Assembly (NCBI GenBank): GCA_001462345.1
Contig: LIUM01000050.1
Location: 1 to 64,000, forward strand
Direction of reading: 5' to 3'
Source: Fibrobacteria bacterium AD312
GTDB taxonomy: Bacteria > Fibrobacterota > Fibrobacteria > Fibrobacterales > Fibrobacteraceae
Length of the DNA stretch: 64,000 nucleotides
Shown: piece by piece, positions 36,438 to 44,782 of the stretch
Position numbering within the stretch: position 1 is the first letter of the stretch
Layout of the letters: each line of letters starts with the position of its first letter
Notes under the pieces: generated by a model
Told to the model about the DNA's origin: nothing
Seen by the model: the letters and a program-made list of their open reading frames with translations, nothing else
Databases searched by the model: none
Position numbers and translations under genes: made by a program

Positions 36438-36902
36438 ATGACAGAAAAAAAACCGGTAAAAATGGACCAAAAAGATTTGGATTTTTTTGAGGCTTTACTT
36501 GCAGAGCGTCGTAGAGAGTTAGTAGCTGCTCAAACAGATTCTGAAAACACTAATGTTTTTCATTCGCAAAAAGATCAAGGTGGAGAACTCGCAGGTTATT
36601 CCAATCATTTGGCAGATGCCGCTTCTGATTACACCTCTTTAGAAACCAATTTTGATTTGGCTGCTCGAGAAGGCAAGTATTTAGTCTATCTAGAGGAAGC
36701 TCTTCAACGCGTTAAAAATGGCACTTTTGGCATTTGCAAAGTCTGTAAAAACTTAATACCAAAAGCACGATTAGAGGCTGTTCCTACGGCCACAAAATGT
36801 GTTGATTGTAAAGAAGAGACTAAGCGCAAAGAACGTGAAGATAGCCGTATTGAAATGGCTCGTCTTTTTGCTGAACAGCAAAGGCGAGAACAGAAAATGT
36901 AA
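36438..36902 (+). CDS. DksA/TraR-family zinc-finger transcription regulator
   Basis: A 154-residue protein with an N-terminal coiled coil (about 10-90) and a C4 zinc finger: GICKVCKNLIPKARLEAVP then TKCVDCKEE, with all four Cys present. The ending is a long charged helix. DksA/TraR proteins enter the RNA polymerase secondary channel, often with ppGpp. The coiled-coil-tip acidic residues cannot be assigned with confidence, so DksA versus a TraR-like paralogue is open. A terminator lies 80 bases downstream, inside the opposing gene. Confidence 0.85.
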   Translation: MTEKKPVKMDQKDLDFFEALLAERRRELVAAQTDSENTNVFHSQKDQGGELAGYSNHLADAASDYTSLETNFDLAAREGKYLVYLEEALQRVKNGTFGICKVCKNLIPKARLEAVPTATKCVDCKEETKRKEREDSRIEMARLFAEQQRREQKM

Positions 36903-36944
36903 ACTGAAAATAAGGGCTCTTTTAATTCAAATCGAGCTACACTT

Positions 36945-37988
36945 TCAAGACAAATTCTTAAAAATCAAATCGCTTAAATAAGACCGGAAAGTATAAATTC
37001 TTTCCGGTTTTTCTTCTCTATGGGGCCAAGTAAAGTTTGATAATAAAATGATAGCGGCGTTTTGCTCAGGGTCTGCGACAATGCTTGCTCCTGTGAAACC
37101 CGTTTTACCAAAAGTTCTAGAAGAACAATGAGTGCCCATAAAACGAGAGTTGTTTAATTCAAAACCAAGAGCTGTTTGAGCATTCACAGAAGGGTCAAGG
37201 GCATTCCTAGAGATCATATTCAAAATGCCTGCAGGCATCACTTGTTCGCCTTCATATAAGCCATCTTGGAGCAGCATTTGAACAAAACGTGTTAAGTCGT
37301 GAACGGTAGAGAACATCCCTGCAGAACCGACAGGAAACAATCGTTCTAAAACAAAAGCGCTTTCATCGTGAACGATGCCTTGTATGATTTCTTTCCGAAA
37401 ATCACAATGCTCTGTTGGGATGATTTCAGAACGAGGCATTCTTTGTAAAGGAAACCAGCCAGAACGAGTCATTTGAAGAGGATTAAAGAGAAGTTCTTTC
37501 CCTAGAACAGATAGCGATTTCCCGCTAAAGCGATGTAAAATAATCCCTAATAAAATACTCGCTGGGTTGCCATAGTTAAAGACGATTCCTGGAGCCTGTT
37601 CAAAAGTGTAAGAATACAAGTGGTTTAAAATAGCTTCTGGAGATAAGTGCTTTAAGGTACTCATAGGGACTCGATAATCTAAGCTATGAGTTAACAGGTG
37701 CTTCAAAAGAATTTGATTTCTAAAGTTTGTTTGGAGCTCTTCAATCCATGAGATAACGGGGGTTTCAAGAGATAATTCCCCTTTAAGAATATAATGAAGA
37801 GCTAAAGTAGATGTGGGGCATACTTTTGTTAAAGAAGCTATATCAAAGACAGAATCAGGGCTCGCGTTTAAAGAAACAAATAAAGTTTCTTGATTTGGCA
37901 GCAAAACGCCAACAACAGCCTTGTCAAAAATTTGTGCGGTTTGAGCTTCTGCTAAAGCGAGATCTATTTTTTCTTTTAAGTTATTCAT
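36945..37988 (-). CDS. serine hydrolase, beta-lactamase class C/DD-peptidase family
   Basis: About 347 residues. Catalytic motifs of the class-C-like fold are visible: DIASLTKV (SxxK), FNYGNPASILLG (YxN) and FGKTGFTG (KTG box). No signal peptide is visible, so it may be cytoplasmic and act as an esterase or peptidase; lactamase activity is not implied. The frame is open to 38021; the ATG at 37988 is chosen because it begins the predicted first helix, with modest confidence. The last 20 codons contain the intrinsic terminator of the opposing dksA gene. Confidence 0.82.
   Translation of the reverse strand: MNNLKEKIDLALAEAQTAQIFDKAVVGVLLPNQETLFVSLNASPDSVFDIASLTKVCPTSTLALHYILKGELSLETPVISWIEELQTNFRNQILLKHLLTHSLDYRVPMSTLKHLSPEAILNHLYSYTFEQAPGIVFNYGNPASILLGIILHRFSGKSLSVLGKELLFNPLQMTRSGWFPLQRMPRSEIIPTEHCDFRKEIIQGIVHDESAFVLERLFPVGSAGMFSTVHDLTRFVQMLLQDGLYEGEQVMPAGILNMISRNALDPSVNAQTALGFELNNSRFMGTHCSSRTFGKTGFTGASIVADPEQNAAIILLSNFTWPHREEKPERIYTFRSYLSDLIFKNLS
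36983..37013 (+). terminator. intrinsic terminator of dksA, inside the opposing coding region
   Basis: ACCGGAAAG (36983-36991) and CTTTCCGGT (37000-37008) form a perfect nine-base stem with an eight-base loop, followed by TTTTTC. The T-tract lies only on the plus-strand side, so it serves dksA, although it is embedded in the last codons of the serine hydrolase gene. Confidence 0.85.
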
Positions 37989-38326
37989 GGTCTTATTAAA
38001 ATAGTTAAGTTCAATGTTCAAGTGATTAAAAATTGTTGATATTCAATGATAGCAGCTAACTCACATTTCATTGAAACGCAATAATGAATTGCGGCACCTA
38101 CCCTCGGCTTTTGTTTTGGCAAATAAAAAAATGCCGATTTTCATGCAACTTGGTAATATGCATGCGAGCATTTTAGCAGCATTTTTTATTAATATTTTTT
38201 TACTTCTGGTTGAATAGTTCAAATAAGTATTTTTCTTGCTTTATCGAGACTCAATAAAAATGACCTTTCCTATTTTTTAACGAAGCCCTTTATTGCAAAG
38301 ACTTTTATATTTTATAAAATTGTAAT
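37989..38326. other. divergent intergenic region, serine hydrolase / NUDIX
   Basis: 338 AT-rich bases with no gene. A TTGG-N10-GC sequence near 38149 resembles a sigma-54 site only in its spacing. GCGGCACC and AATGCCG phrases do not form a convincing RNA fold. Confidence 0.35.
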
Positions 38327-38860
38327 ATGGAAGAATACATTGACATATTAAACGCGCATGGCGAGTCATTAAATTATAGTGCTTCTAGAACAGAAGTTCA
38401 TGCGAAAGGGTTATGGCATCGGACGGTTCATATTTGGGTTTTTGACCTGAATGGAAAAATCTTGTTTCAAAAACGAAGTCTAAAAAAAGAAAATCATCCA
38501 GGATTATTAGACACGAGTTGCGCAGGTCATATTTCTGCAGGAGATGATAGCCGAAATGCGGGCGTACGAGAGCTTGCTGAAGAATTAGGCATTATCAAGA
38601 AAACGGATGATCTAAAATTTCTTTTTGAATCAAAACATGAAACGGTTTTAAATAATGGTTCTTACTTAGATAACGAATATTATGATGTTTATCGGGTGGA
38701 TCTTTCTCTAAAAGAAGTAGAAATGCTTAGTCCACAAAAAAGCGAGTTAGAATCGCTACATTGGTTTTCAATTAAAGAGTTTCAGACTCTTTTAGAAAAA
38801 GAACCTTCCCTTTTTGTAGAACATACAGAAGACTTTAAATACTTAAAACGCCTCGGTTAG
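38327..38860 (+). CDS. NUDIX hydrolase
   Basis: A 177-residue NUDIX protein of the YfcD/isopentenyl-diphosphate-isomerase-like type (HAKGLWHRTVHIWVFDLNG, FQKRSLKKENHPGLLDTSC). The NUDIX box is GHISAGDDSRNAGVRELAEE followed by LGI; the first conserved Glu is Asp, but the metal-binding REXXEE core is intact. It hydrolyses a nucleoside-diphosphate-linked compound of unknown identity. No Shine-Dalgarno is visible. The 3' end forms part of a terminator hairpin read on the other strand. Confidence 0.85.
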   Translation: MEEYIDILNAHGESLNYSASRTEVHAKGLWHRTVHIWVFDLNGKILFQKRSLKKENHPGLLDTSCAGHISAGDDSRNAGVRELAEELGIIKKTDDLKFLFESKHETVLNNGSYLDNEYYDVYRVDLSLKEVEMLSPQKSELESLHWFSIKEFQTLLEKEPSLFVEHTEDFKYLKRLG

Positions 38861-38866
38861 AGGCGT
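38844..38866 (-). terminator. terminator of the lpoB-COG3014 unit overlapping the NUDIX 3' end
   Basis: ACGCCTC (38848-38854) pairs with GAGGCGT (38860-38866), with the NUDIX stop codon in the loop. On the minus strand the stem is followed by TTTT, so it likely ends the minus-strand transcript. Confidence 0.55.
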
Positions 38867-38915
38867 ATCGTTACAATCAAAAAATGGGGTTTCAGCAAAT
38901 AAGCAGAAAGCGTTT

Positions 38916-40310
38916 TTATTTTATAGCTGGGATAAACAAAAAGAGCTTTTGACCTTTTTGTACAGAGACTTGCTTAAAAGTGAACCTCGAAACCGTAGCA
39001 CCTCTAGAGTCTAAAGCAGCAATGTCAAGATCATGTACTCCAGGAGCTACAGGAATGCGAGTCATGTGAATACGATTAGGCATAAAAAGGCCTACACGTA
39101 AATCTGCTTTTTCTAATTGACTAGAAGCAACGTCTGTTCCAATACTTGTGGCTAAGTTCAAAAGGGGATTACTGGTTTCAACCGCTTTTTTTGTTTTTTG
39201 AGCGGCAAAAGTACGTAAAGCGACACGAGCGGCTGTCTTTGCAACTGTACCAGACCAATCGTCTTTTAAATTGCGAGTGATTTCATCATTTAAGTCCGTG
39301 ACGCTTTCAGAGTAAATTTCTGGTTCGTTATTGAGATAAATGGAGAAATCATAAACATTAAAAGGAAGCACTTTCTTTTCAGGAAGGCTAAAGGCGATGT
39401 GAGCTGTTGCAGTACCTGATTGTGCAATGATAGGCGCAAGCATAGTGAAACTCTTCACTTCACCAGTTTGACCATCTGTATAGGTGAGATTTAGGCCTTC
39501 ACCATTCACAAAAGTTCCTGACATTCTCATTTCGCCAAGAATAGGACTATGCCCAGCGTAACCAACGACAACGATTTCTGCGCCCTTCTCTTCAAGGCTT
39601 TGAGAGAGAGGTGTTTCTGTGTTAGGAATATTTAATTGTCTTAAATCGTCTTCTCTTCCATTTTTTTGAAGAGATGAAGATGTAAAATCAACAAGTTCTG
39701 TAGGTAATTTTTGCCTGTATTCTTGATATGCTTTAACTGCCTTATAATAAGAAATGGCGGCGTTATCATTCTCTCCGTTCATCTCATAAACAAGAGCGGT
39801 TAAGTATTGTAAAAAGCCATTGTCATTGACCTTTTCACTATCTTTTTGGTAAAGAGCTTCCATAGCCATTTGTGCTCTTTTGACTTCGACGTTGGCGCCA
39901 TCTAGATCATTGATAGCTAGGTAATTCAATATTTGAACTTGATACAAAAAGAGCAATTCAAAAGGCCTAGCGCGATAAGGACGAGTATTATCGTTTGTTA
40001 AAAGAGCAGCGGCCTCATTTGTGACGGACTTGGCGTACAAGTCTTCATAAATTTGTTCTGCCTTTGTTAAGTGATCAATGCTTTTTTTAAAGTCTCTATT
40101 GTAGTGAAATAGCACGCCTAAATCAAAGTGATACAAAAAGGCGCTTTTCTCACCATAGAGATCTTCTTTCTCTTTTTCAATGGTTTGAATAGCTCCAGAA
40201 AAGCCTCCCCTTTCAAGAGATTGAGAAAGAGCATCGTAGCGCACATTTGATTTATTGGCACAGCCAAATAATAGAAAGCTTATAAAAACTAGAAGAGCAA
40301 TTTTATTCAT
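38916..40310 (-). CDS. COG3014-type lipoprotein with TPR-like repeats
   Basis: A 464-residue lipoprotein (lipobox LFGC, Cys17). The N-terminal half is helical with TPR-like units (FDLGVLFHYNRDFKKSIDHL, LTALVYEMNGENDNAAISYY). The C-terminal half has a conserved membrane-proximal pattern (TAARVALRTFAAQKT, RVGLFMPNRIHMTRI). The combination matches the COG3014 family, frequently encoded beside LpoB-like proteins, as it is here (22 bases downstream). A role in regulating peptidoglycan synthesis is inferred from that association only. Confidence 0.72.
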   Translation of the reverse strand: MNKIALLVFISFLLFGCANKSNVRYDALSQSLERGGFSGAIQTIEKEKEDLYGEKSAFLYHFDLGVLFHYNRDFKKSIDHLTKAEQIYEDLYAKSVTNEAAALLTNDNTRPYRARPFELLFLYQVQILNYLAINDLDGANVEVKRAQMAMEALYQKDSEKVNDNGFLQYLTALVYEMNGENDNAAISYYKAVKAYQEYRQKLPTELVDFTSSSLQKNGREDDLRQLNIPNTETPLSQSLEEKGAEIVVVGYAGHSPILGEMRMSGTFVNGEGLNLTYTDGQTGEVKSFTMLAPIIAQSGTATAHIAFSLPEKKVLPFNVYDFSIYLNNEPEIYSESVTDLNDEITRNLKDDWSGTVAKTAARVALRTFAAQKTKKAVETSNPLLNLATSIGTDVASSQLEKADLRVGLFMPNRIHMTRIPVAPGVHDLDIAALDSRGATVSRFTFKQVSVQKGQKLFLFIPAIK

Positions 40311-40332
40311 AGAAGATAATACTCAAAAAAGA

Positions 40333-40935
40333 TTAAAATTTTACAGCGTCTCTAGAAATGTATTTCTTGATCTTTTTGTTGCCAATCCAAACTTTGCGAT
40401 GGCTTTGAAGATCAGTAAGTTCTAAGTCAATTTGGTAGAAAATCACTTGTTCACCACCATCTTGGTCGATAATAGAATTTAGAGAACCAGTGAGCATTAA
40501 ATCAGCCCCAATTTCTTGGCCAGCATCTTTTCTTGTTTCGTCGGTTGCGTTTCCAGCTTGGCTTTCGATTTCATTACGAAGTTCTTGACGTTCAGGAGCA
40601 CTGGCGACAAAATCAACCGTACCAGAGTTAATTAAAGCACGTTCCATATCTTTAATAAAAGTCTCTATATTAATGTGCTCGTGGCTTTTATTGCGAACTT
40701 TACCAATAACTACGGTTGGATTTGCCCCTTTTTGTTGGATCATATTAGAATACCATGGGCGGCTAAGACAGTCTTTAATCATTTCATCTGCTACTAAGCG
40801 AGAATCAGTGTCGTTCCATCGACCCGATAAATCGACAACAGCATTAGGATCAATGCGAGAGACTTTTTGGTTACTGCTGCAAGCCACTAAAAATAATAGG
40901 CTGAAAAAGAATAGAACGCGGAAAAAATTGTTCAT
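40333..40935 (-). CDS. LpoB-like penicillin-binding-protein activator lipoprotein
   Basis: A 200-residue lipoprotein (lipobox LVAC, Cys19) with the LpoB/PF13036 domain: VDLSGRWNDTDSRLVADEMI, PTVVIGKVRNKSHEHINIE, GADLMLTGSLNSIID and the final strand RKVWIGNKKIKKYISRD. LpoB spans from the outer membrane to stimulate PBP1b. PBP1b itself is not in the window. The start is preceded by AAAAGGAG at optimal spacing. Forms an operon with the COG3014 lipoprotein. Confidence 0.85.
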   Translation of the reverse strand: MNNFFRVLFFFSLLFLVACSSNQKVSRIDPNAVVDLSGRWNDTDSRLVADEMIKDCLSRPWYSNMIQQKGANPTVVIGKVRNKSHEHINIETFIKDMERALINSGTVDFVASAPERQELRNEIESQAGNATDETRKDAGQEIGADLMLTGSLNSIIDQDGGEQVIFYQIDLELTDLQSHRKVWIGNKKIKKYISRDAVKF

Positions 40936-41040
40936 AATAAAACTCCTTTTAATCTAAAATGAAATTAACATTTTTTACATCATTTTTACAATGATGATAA
41001 AAAAAATGGGCTGTTTCTTTACCTATTTTATTGAAATGTG

Positions 41041-42762
41041 CTATTTCGCACTTGATTGCTCTTTACTGTAATGGCGTAATCGAAGGAGTGTGGCGGCAAT
41101 TTCTTGAGTTCTAGGCAAAGAAAGATCACGACTAAAGCCTTGAGGCAATTTCCTAAACCCGACATTTTGAATTTGAGCACACCATTTTTGAATTAATTCG
41201 AAAGAAGGCTCTTCAGTTGCATTTTGCAATAAATTCAAAAGAATATAGCCTGCACCAAAACGTTGAGATGTATTACAAAAGCCTGCAATTTTATTGGTTT
41301 CGCTAAGTAAAAAGCCGATCTGAAGGCAAGTGTCCCCTTTCATTTTAATCTTCACTTGACGTTCCACAGGTGAGGATGGTCGAACATGGGGTAACAAAGG
41401 CTGAATGTATGTTAAAAAAGAACGACTTTCAGAAAAATGGAGGGGAAGAACAACGTTTTCTTCTTCGGCTAGTTTTGATAAAGGAGGATTTTGCTCATTA
41501 ATTAATTTCGCTTTGGCTGTTGCGTTTTCTGGAAGGTAGTTATTCACAAGAATTACTTGATCTGCGACTTGCAAATAATCTCCACAGGCGCCAGCGACTA
41601 ATAAGAAATTTAGGCCATGTTTTTTAAGAGTAACAATTCGATCAATTAATGGAATGAGAGGTTCTCTTTCAGATCCAATAAGAGCTCGCACTCGAGGGTC
41701 TCTTATTAAAAAGTTCACTGCAGAACTATCTTCATCAATTAAAAAGGTAGTGGCTCCAAACTCGGCGGCTTCTAATAAGTTAGCGGCTTCACTAGTAGAG
41801 CCAGAGGCTGAGGCTGTTGAAAAACGATCCGTTTTAATACCAAATGGAAGATCTCGCACTAAAAATGAAATGTCACTTTCTCGCACGCTACGCCCTTCTT
41901 CAGAATGAATTCGAGTCGCAGTTTCATCAATCACAATCCACTCGCGGCCATCGCCTGGAATATGAGGGTAAACCGCTTTTTCTAAAGCGTTGAGTACAGT
42001 AGATTTTCCATGATAAGCCCCACCAGAAATCACGGTAATGCCTTTAGGAATGCCCATGCCAGAAATCGTTTGCCCTAAGACATCAAAAGAACATTCCATG
42101 TCGAGAGGAGATTGAAAACGAATCGCTTCTAAAAGAGGCTCGTCAGATAAACCAGAGGCTCTTGGTAAAATGGCGCCATTAGGAATAAAAGCAATAAGGC
42201 CAGAGGGTTTTAATTGTTCTTTTAAAGCTTCGCGAATTTCTAAACATTCAATATGTTTTTGAAGAGTCTCTAAAAACTGACCTCCAAAATCATAAAGGCT
42301 AGAGGTTAGAATATCTGGAAGAACAGAGGTTAATAAATTGGCCGCTTCATTTGCATCAATGATTCGCTGATTTCCTGGTAGTTTTATTTGCAAACAGACT
42401 TGTACCTTACCATTTTCAATCCAGAGAGCGTTACGCAAAATAACTTCTTGACCAGGTTTCATCACTGTGAAAACGGGTTGGTCTTTGGGATTCCATTCTT
42501 CGATGGCTTGAGACAATCGACGAAGTAAAAAGTCAGAAGTTGCGAGGCGCTTTGTGAATGAATTGATAAATTGTGGTTGTAAGCCTAGGCAAGAAAAAGG
42601 AGCGGTTAAAAGAATCTTAGAAGCAGGAGCATAGGGATCTCCTTGAATATGAATGAATTCTAAATCGAAATCGCCTAAATTCCAAGTTTTTTGAGATAAA
42701 CTTTTATATAACCCGTATGGTTTACCAGTTAAAGAAAGTAACTTTCTGTATAATTCTTTCAT
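41041..42762 (-). CDS. COG3044-type P-loop ATPase of the ABC class
   Basis: A 573-residue protein with the organisation of the PF09818 ABC-ATPase family: an N-terminal all-alpha/beta domain (GDPYAPASKILL), then GMGIPKGITVISGGAYHGKS containing Walker A GGAYHGKST, a Walker-B-like FLIDEDSSAVNFLIRD and GDYLQVADQVILV. Homologues include trypanosomal MRB1590, which binds RNA. The bacterial role is unknown. It is monocistronic on the minus strand. Confidence 0.85.
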   Translation of the reverse strand: MKELYRKLLSLTGKPYGLYKSLSQKTWNLGDFDLEFIHIQGDPYAPASKILLTAPFSCLGLQPQFINSFTKRLATSDFLLRRLSQAIEEWNPKDQPVFTVMKPGQEVILRNALWIENGKVQVCLQIKLPGNQRIIDANEAANLLTSVLPDILTSSLYDFGGQFLETLQKHIECLEIREALKEQLKPSGLIAFIPNGAILPRASGLSDEPLLEAIRFQSPLDMECSFDVLGQTISGMGIPKGITVISGGAYHGKSTVLNALEKAVYPHIPGDGREWIVIDETATRIHSEEGRSVRESDISFLVRDLPFGIKTDRFSTASASGSTSEAANLLEAAEFGATTFLIDEDSSAVNFLIRDPRVRALIGSEREPLIPLIDRIVTLKKHGLNFLLVAGACGDYLQVADQVILVNNYLPENATAKAKLINEQNPPLSKLAEEENVVLPLHFSESRSFLTYIQPLLPHVRPSSPVERQVKIKMKGDTCLQIGFLLSETNKIAGFCNTSQRFGAGYILLNLLQNATEEPSFELIQKWCAQIQNVGFRKLPQGFSRDLSLPRTQEIAATLLRLRHYSKEQSSAK

Positions 42763-42932
42763 TCAAGATCCTTTAAGCGATTGAATTACAAATAATAGTT
42801 TGTTTTTTAAGCGACGTAAAAAAAGAATTTAAGAACCAATAAAAATATTCATGGGCAAATAAGAGCAAAAAAGATAGTCTTAAAAAAAAGTTACAGTGAA
42901 AACGGCCCGTTTTGAGCCAGATTTAAAAAAAA

Positions 42933-42948
42933 TGGCACTTTCTATGCA
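42933..42948 (+). promoter_or_regulatory. sigma-54 (-24/-12) promoter of the PEGA gene
   Basis: TGGCAC (42933-42938), five bases, then ATGCA (42944-42948) give exact GG-N10-GC spacing and a perfect -24 half. The -12 half differs from TTGCA by one base. It is located 49 bases before a start codon that has its own TTAGGAG, leaving a leader of about 37 bases. RpoN is encoded 10 kb away. No activator-binding dyad was identified. Confidence 0.7.
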
Positions 42949-42996
42949 AAATCTTTATATTTTAGTGGTAAATCTTTTGATCTTAGGAGTTTTTTA

Positions 42997-43518
42997 ATGA
43001 AGTATTTTTCTCTTACAGCTCTGTTAGTCGCTATTTTAGCTTTCATGGCAGTTGCAGAAGAACCACCTCCTCGTGGCGGTGTCGGTAAAGTAACCATTAT
43101 CACAGACCCTCCTAATAGTCAGGTATTCTTGGGTGGTGAAGATCTTGGAAAAAGCCCAATTGTCGAGCGTGAATTTAAATCTGGACGTCATACTCTAGTT
43201 GTGATTGACCAAGGTTTTGAATTGATCAATGAACGTTTCAATGTATGGCCAAATAAAGTGAATACTTTTGGTGGCAAAACGGTCATTCCAAAGGGTCATA
43301 TTCGCATCACGACCACTCCAGCAAAATGTATCATCTATGTCGATGGTGAACATTCTGACCAAACAAGTGGAGCTGCTTTAACTGTTCGTAATCTAGATGC
43401 GGGTGACCACGTTGTTCGCGCTGAGTGCAGTAACCGCAAGAGCGTCGAAGAATTAGTGAAAGTCGAAGGTGAAAAAACAATTGAAGTGCATTTAGATGCC
43501 TCTGGCAAAAAGAAATAA
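42997..43518 (+). CDS. PEGA-domain exported protein
   Basis: A 173-residue protein with a signal peptide (about 1-20) and two PEGA domains: GKVTIITDPPNSQVFLGGED (about 30-95) and GHIRITTTPAKCIIYVDGEH (about 98-165). PEGA domains are beta-rich surface modules of unknown ligand. Clear Shine-Dalgarno (TTAGGAG), a predicted sigma-54 promoter upstream and a strong terminator downstream make it a monocistronic, probably conditionally expressed gene. Confidence 0.85.
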   Translation: MKYFSLTALLVAILAFMAVAEEPPPRGGVGKVTIITDPPNSQVFLGGEDLGKSPIVEREFKSGRHTLVVIDQGFELINERFNVWPNKVNTFGGKTVIPKGHIRITTTPAKCIIYVDGEHSDQTSGAALTVRNLDAGDHVVRAECSNRKSVEELVKVEGEKTIEVHLDASGKKK

Positions 43519-43536
43519 TTTTTTTTGATTAATGAG

Positions 43537-43568
43537 AAAAAGACCTTTTTTACTAAAGGTCTTTTTTT
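43537..43568 (+). terminator. intrinsic terminator of the PEGA gene
   Basis: AAAAAGACCTTT (43537-43548) pairs with AAAGGTCTTTTT (43555-43566), with loop TTTACT and more T after the stem. Nearly identical to the terminator at 44516. Confidence 0.88.
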
Positions 43569-43719
43569 ATTTGTTATGAAGATAAACCTTTATTAAAGGC
43601 TTGCGAATAATTATAAAGTATTGCTACGTAAGTATTAATTTTGGCAAGGATTATAAACAAAAAAAGCATATAAATTTTTTTTATTGCGTGTGAGAAATGG
43701 AGTTGTTATACTTACTTAT

Positions 43720-44496
43720 ATGAATAAAAAAACACAAGTAACCACATTTATAATTATCGTCGTAATACTTGCCATTGCATTCTTCATTCGTGATTGGTAT
43801 GTCTTCTTTCAGTGTGGCGCAGTGCAACAATGCCTTGCTGATTCCAGCCACTTTCAAAATTATGCCAAATTCGCTGTAACGACAATCATAACAATCATAG
43901 CGTTTTTTATAGGGAAAAATTCTCTTTGCCTGCGTGATCGTATTTTTTTGCAGGCTGGGTTTATCATGGCCCTCTGTGCTGACTTTTGCTTAAAAATTTT
44001 ACATAATGTGGTAAGCCTTTTTGAACACAGTGGTGATTACACGCTTCTTGGAATTTGCTTTTTTATGGTGGTGCAAGCCCTGTTTATATTCCGTCATACA
44101 CGTTTGAGTGATACTGATGATCATATGCCTTGGATTCTGTGCATCCCATTTGCAGTCATGTTTATTTGCAATGCACTTCATTTGTTTAAGGTTTATGAAA
44201 GTTCTACAATTTCCATAATAGGAACTTATGCCGCCTTTCTTATTTGTTCTTTGGTGGTTGCTATTCAAGTACCGAAAAAGGGATATTTCCCCGGAAAAAA
44301 TGCAAAACTTATTAAACTCGGTATGATACTCTTTTTCTGCTGCGATGTGTGTGTGGGAATTTCTCTTGCATCAGGGCCAGACCATTCTATTCTACAGGTA
44401 ATTGCTACCATTGCCAACAATTTCGTTTGGTTCTTCTACACACCAGCTTTGATTTGCCTAGCGTGGAGTGGATATAAACAGCAAATGCAAAAGTAA
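43720..44496 (+). CDS. YhhN/lysoplasmalogenase-like membrane protein
   Basis: A 258-residue protein with about eight membrane helices. AGFIMALCADFCLKIL, GICFFMVVQALFIFRHTR and LIKLGMILFFCCDVCVGISL followed by FFYTPALICLAW fit the YhhN pattern, in which two Asp in helices are conserved (ADF and CDV here). Family members hydrolyse lysoplasmalogens. It is Cys-rich in the helices, which is unusual. The frame opens at a GTG/ATG region from 43684; the ATG at 43720 begins MNKKTQVTTF and is preferred. Confidence 0.6.
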   Translation: MNKKTQVTTFIIIVVILAIAFFIRDWYVFFQCGAVQQCLADSSHFQNYAKFAVTTIITIIAFFIGKNSLCLRDRIFLQAGFIMALCADFCLKILHNVVSLFEHSGDYTLLGICFFMVVQALFIFRHTRLSDTDDHMPWILCIPFAVMFICNALHLFKVYESSTISIIGTYAAFLICSLVVAIQVPKKGYFPGKNAKLIKLGMILFFCCDVCVGISLASGPDHSILQVIATIANNFVWFFYTPALICLAWSGYKQQMQK

Positions 44497-44515
44497 GCCA
44501 GCAAAACAGATTAGA

Positions 44516-44547
44516 AAAAAGACCTTTTTTACAAAAGGTCTTTTTTT
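44516..44547 (+). terminator. intrinsic terminator of the YhhN-like gene
   Basis: AAAAAGACCTTTT (44516-44528) pairs with AAAAGGTCTTTTT (44533-44545), with loop TTAC and T-tract. The stem is almost the same as that at 43537, so the YhhN-like gene is framed by two copies of one terminator. Confidence 0.88.
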
Positions 44548-44685
44548 ATTGTGAATAGATGTTAAAGATTATTAAACCTAAGTGGGTAATCACAAAGTAT
44601 TAAGGCCTGATGGCTCTGGGTAGAAGGGGTTAAAGGGAAAAGACAATCGCTTGATAGCGGTAATATTTTGAAAACATTAAAAGTT

Positions 44686-44712
44686 ATTCAAAAAAAAGAC
44701 CTAATTTTGAAT
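44686..44712 (+). repeat. dyad-ended direct repeat, copy 1
   Basis: ATTCAAAA ... TTTTGAAT (44686-44693/44705-44712) encloses AAAAGACCTAA. A near copy lies at 45779-45803. The pair brackets the lipoprotein gene at 44783-45652. Confidence 0.55.
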
Positions 44713-44782
44713 AATGAGTTCCCGACCGTGATTGTTGTTGTTTTGGAAAATTGATTTTTTTGAATGAAGGATTGGTAATAAA

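Noticed and set aside
38149-38166. Sigma-54 promoter before the NUDIX gene
   Set aside because: The spacing TTGG-N10-GC fits, but the -24 half lacks CAC and the -12 half lacks TTGCW, so it is probably chance.
43684-43719. Upstream start for the YhhN-like protein
   Set aside because: The 12 extra residues do not improve the membrane topology and the ATG at 43720 directly precedes the first helix.
44686-44712. Rho-independent terminator
   Set aside because: The dyad ATTCAAAA/TTTTGAAT is A/T-only at its base with no T-tract after it; better described as a repeat.
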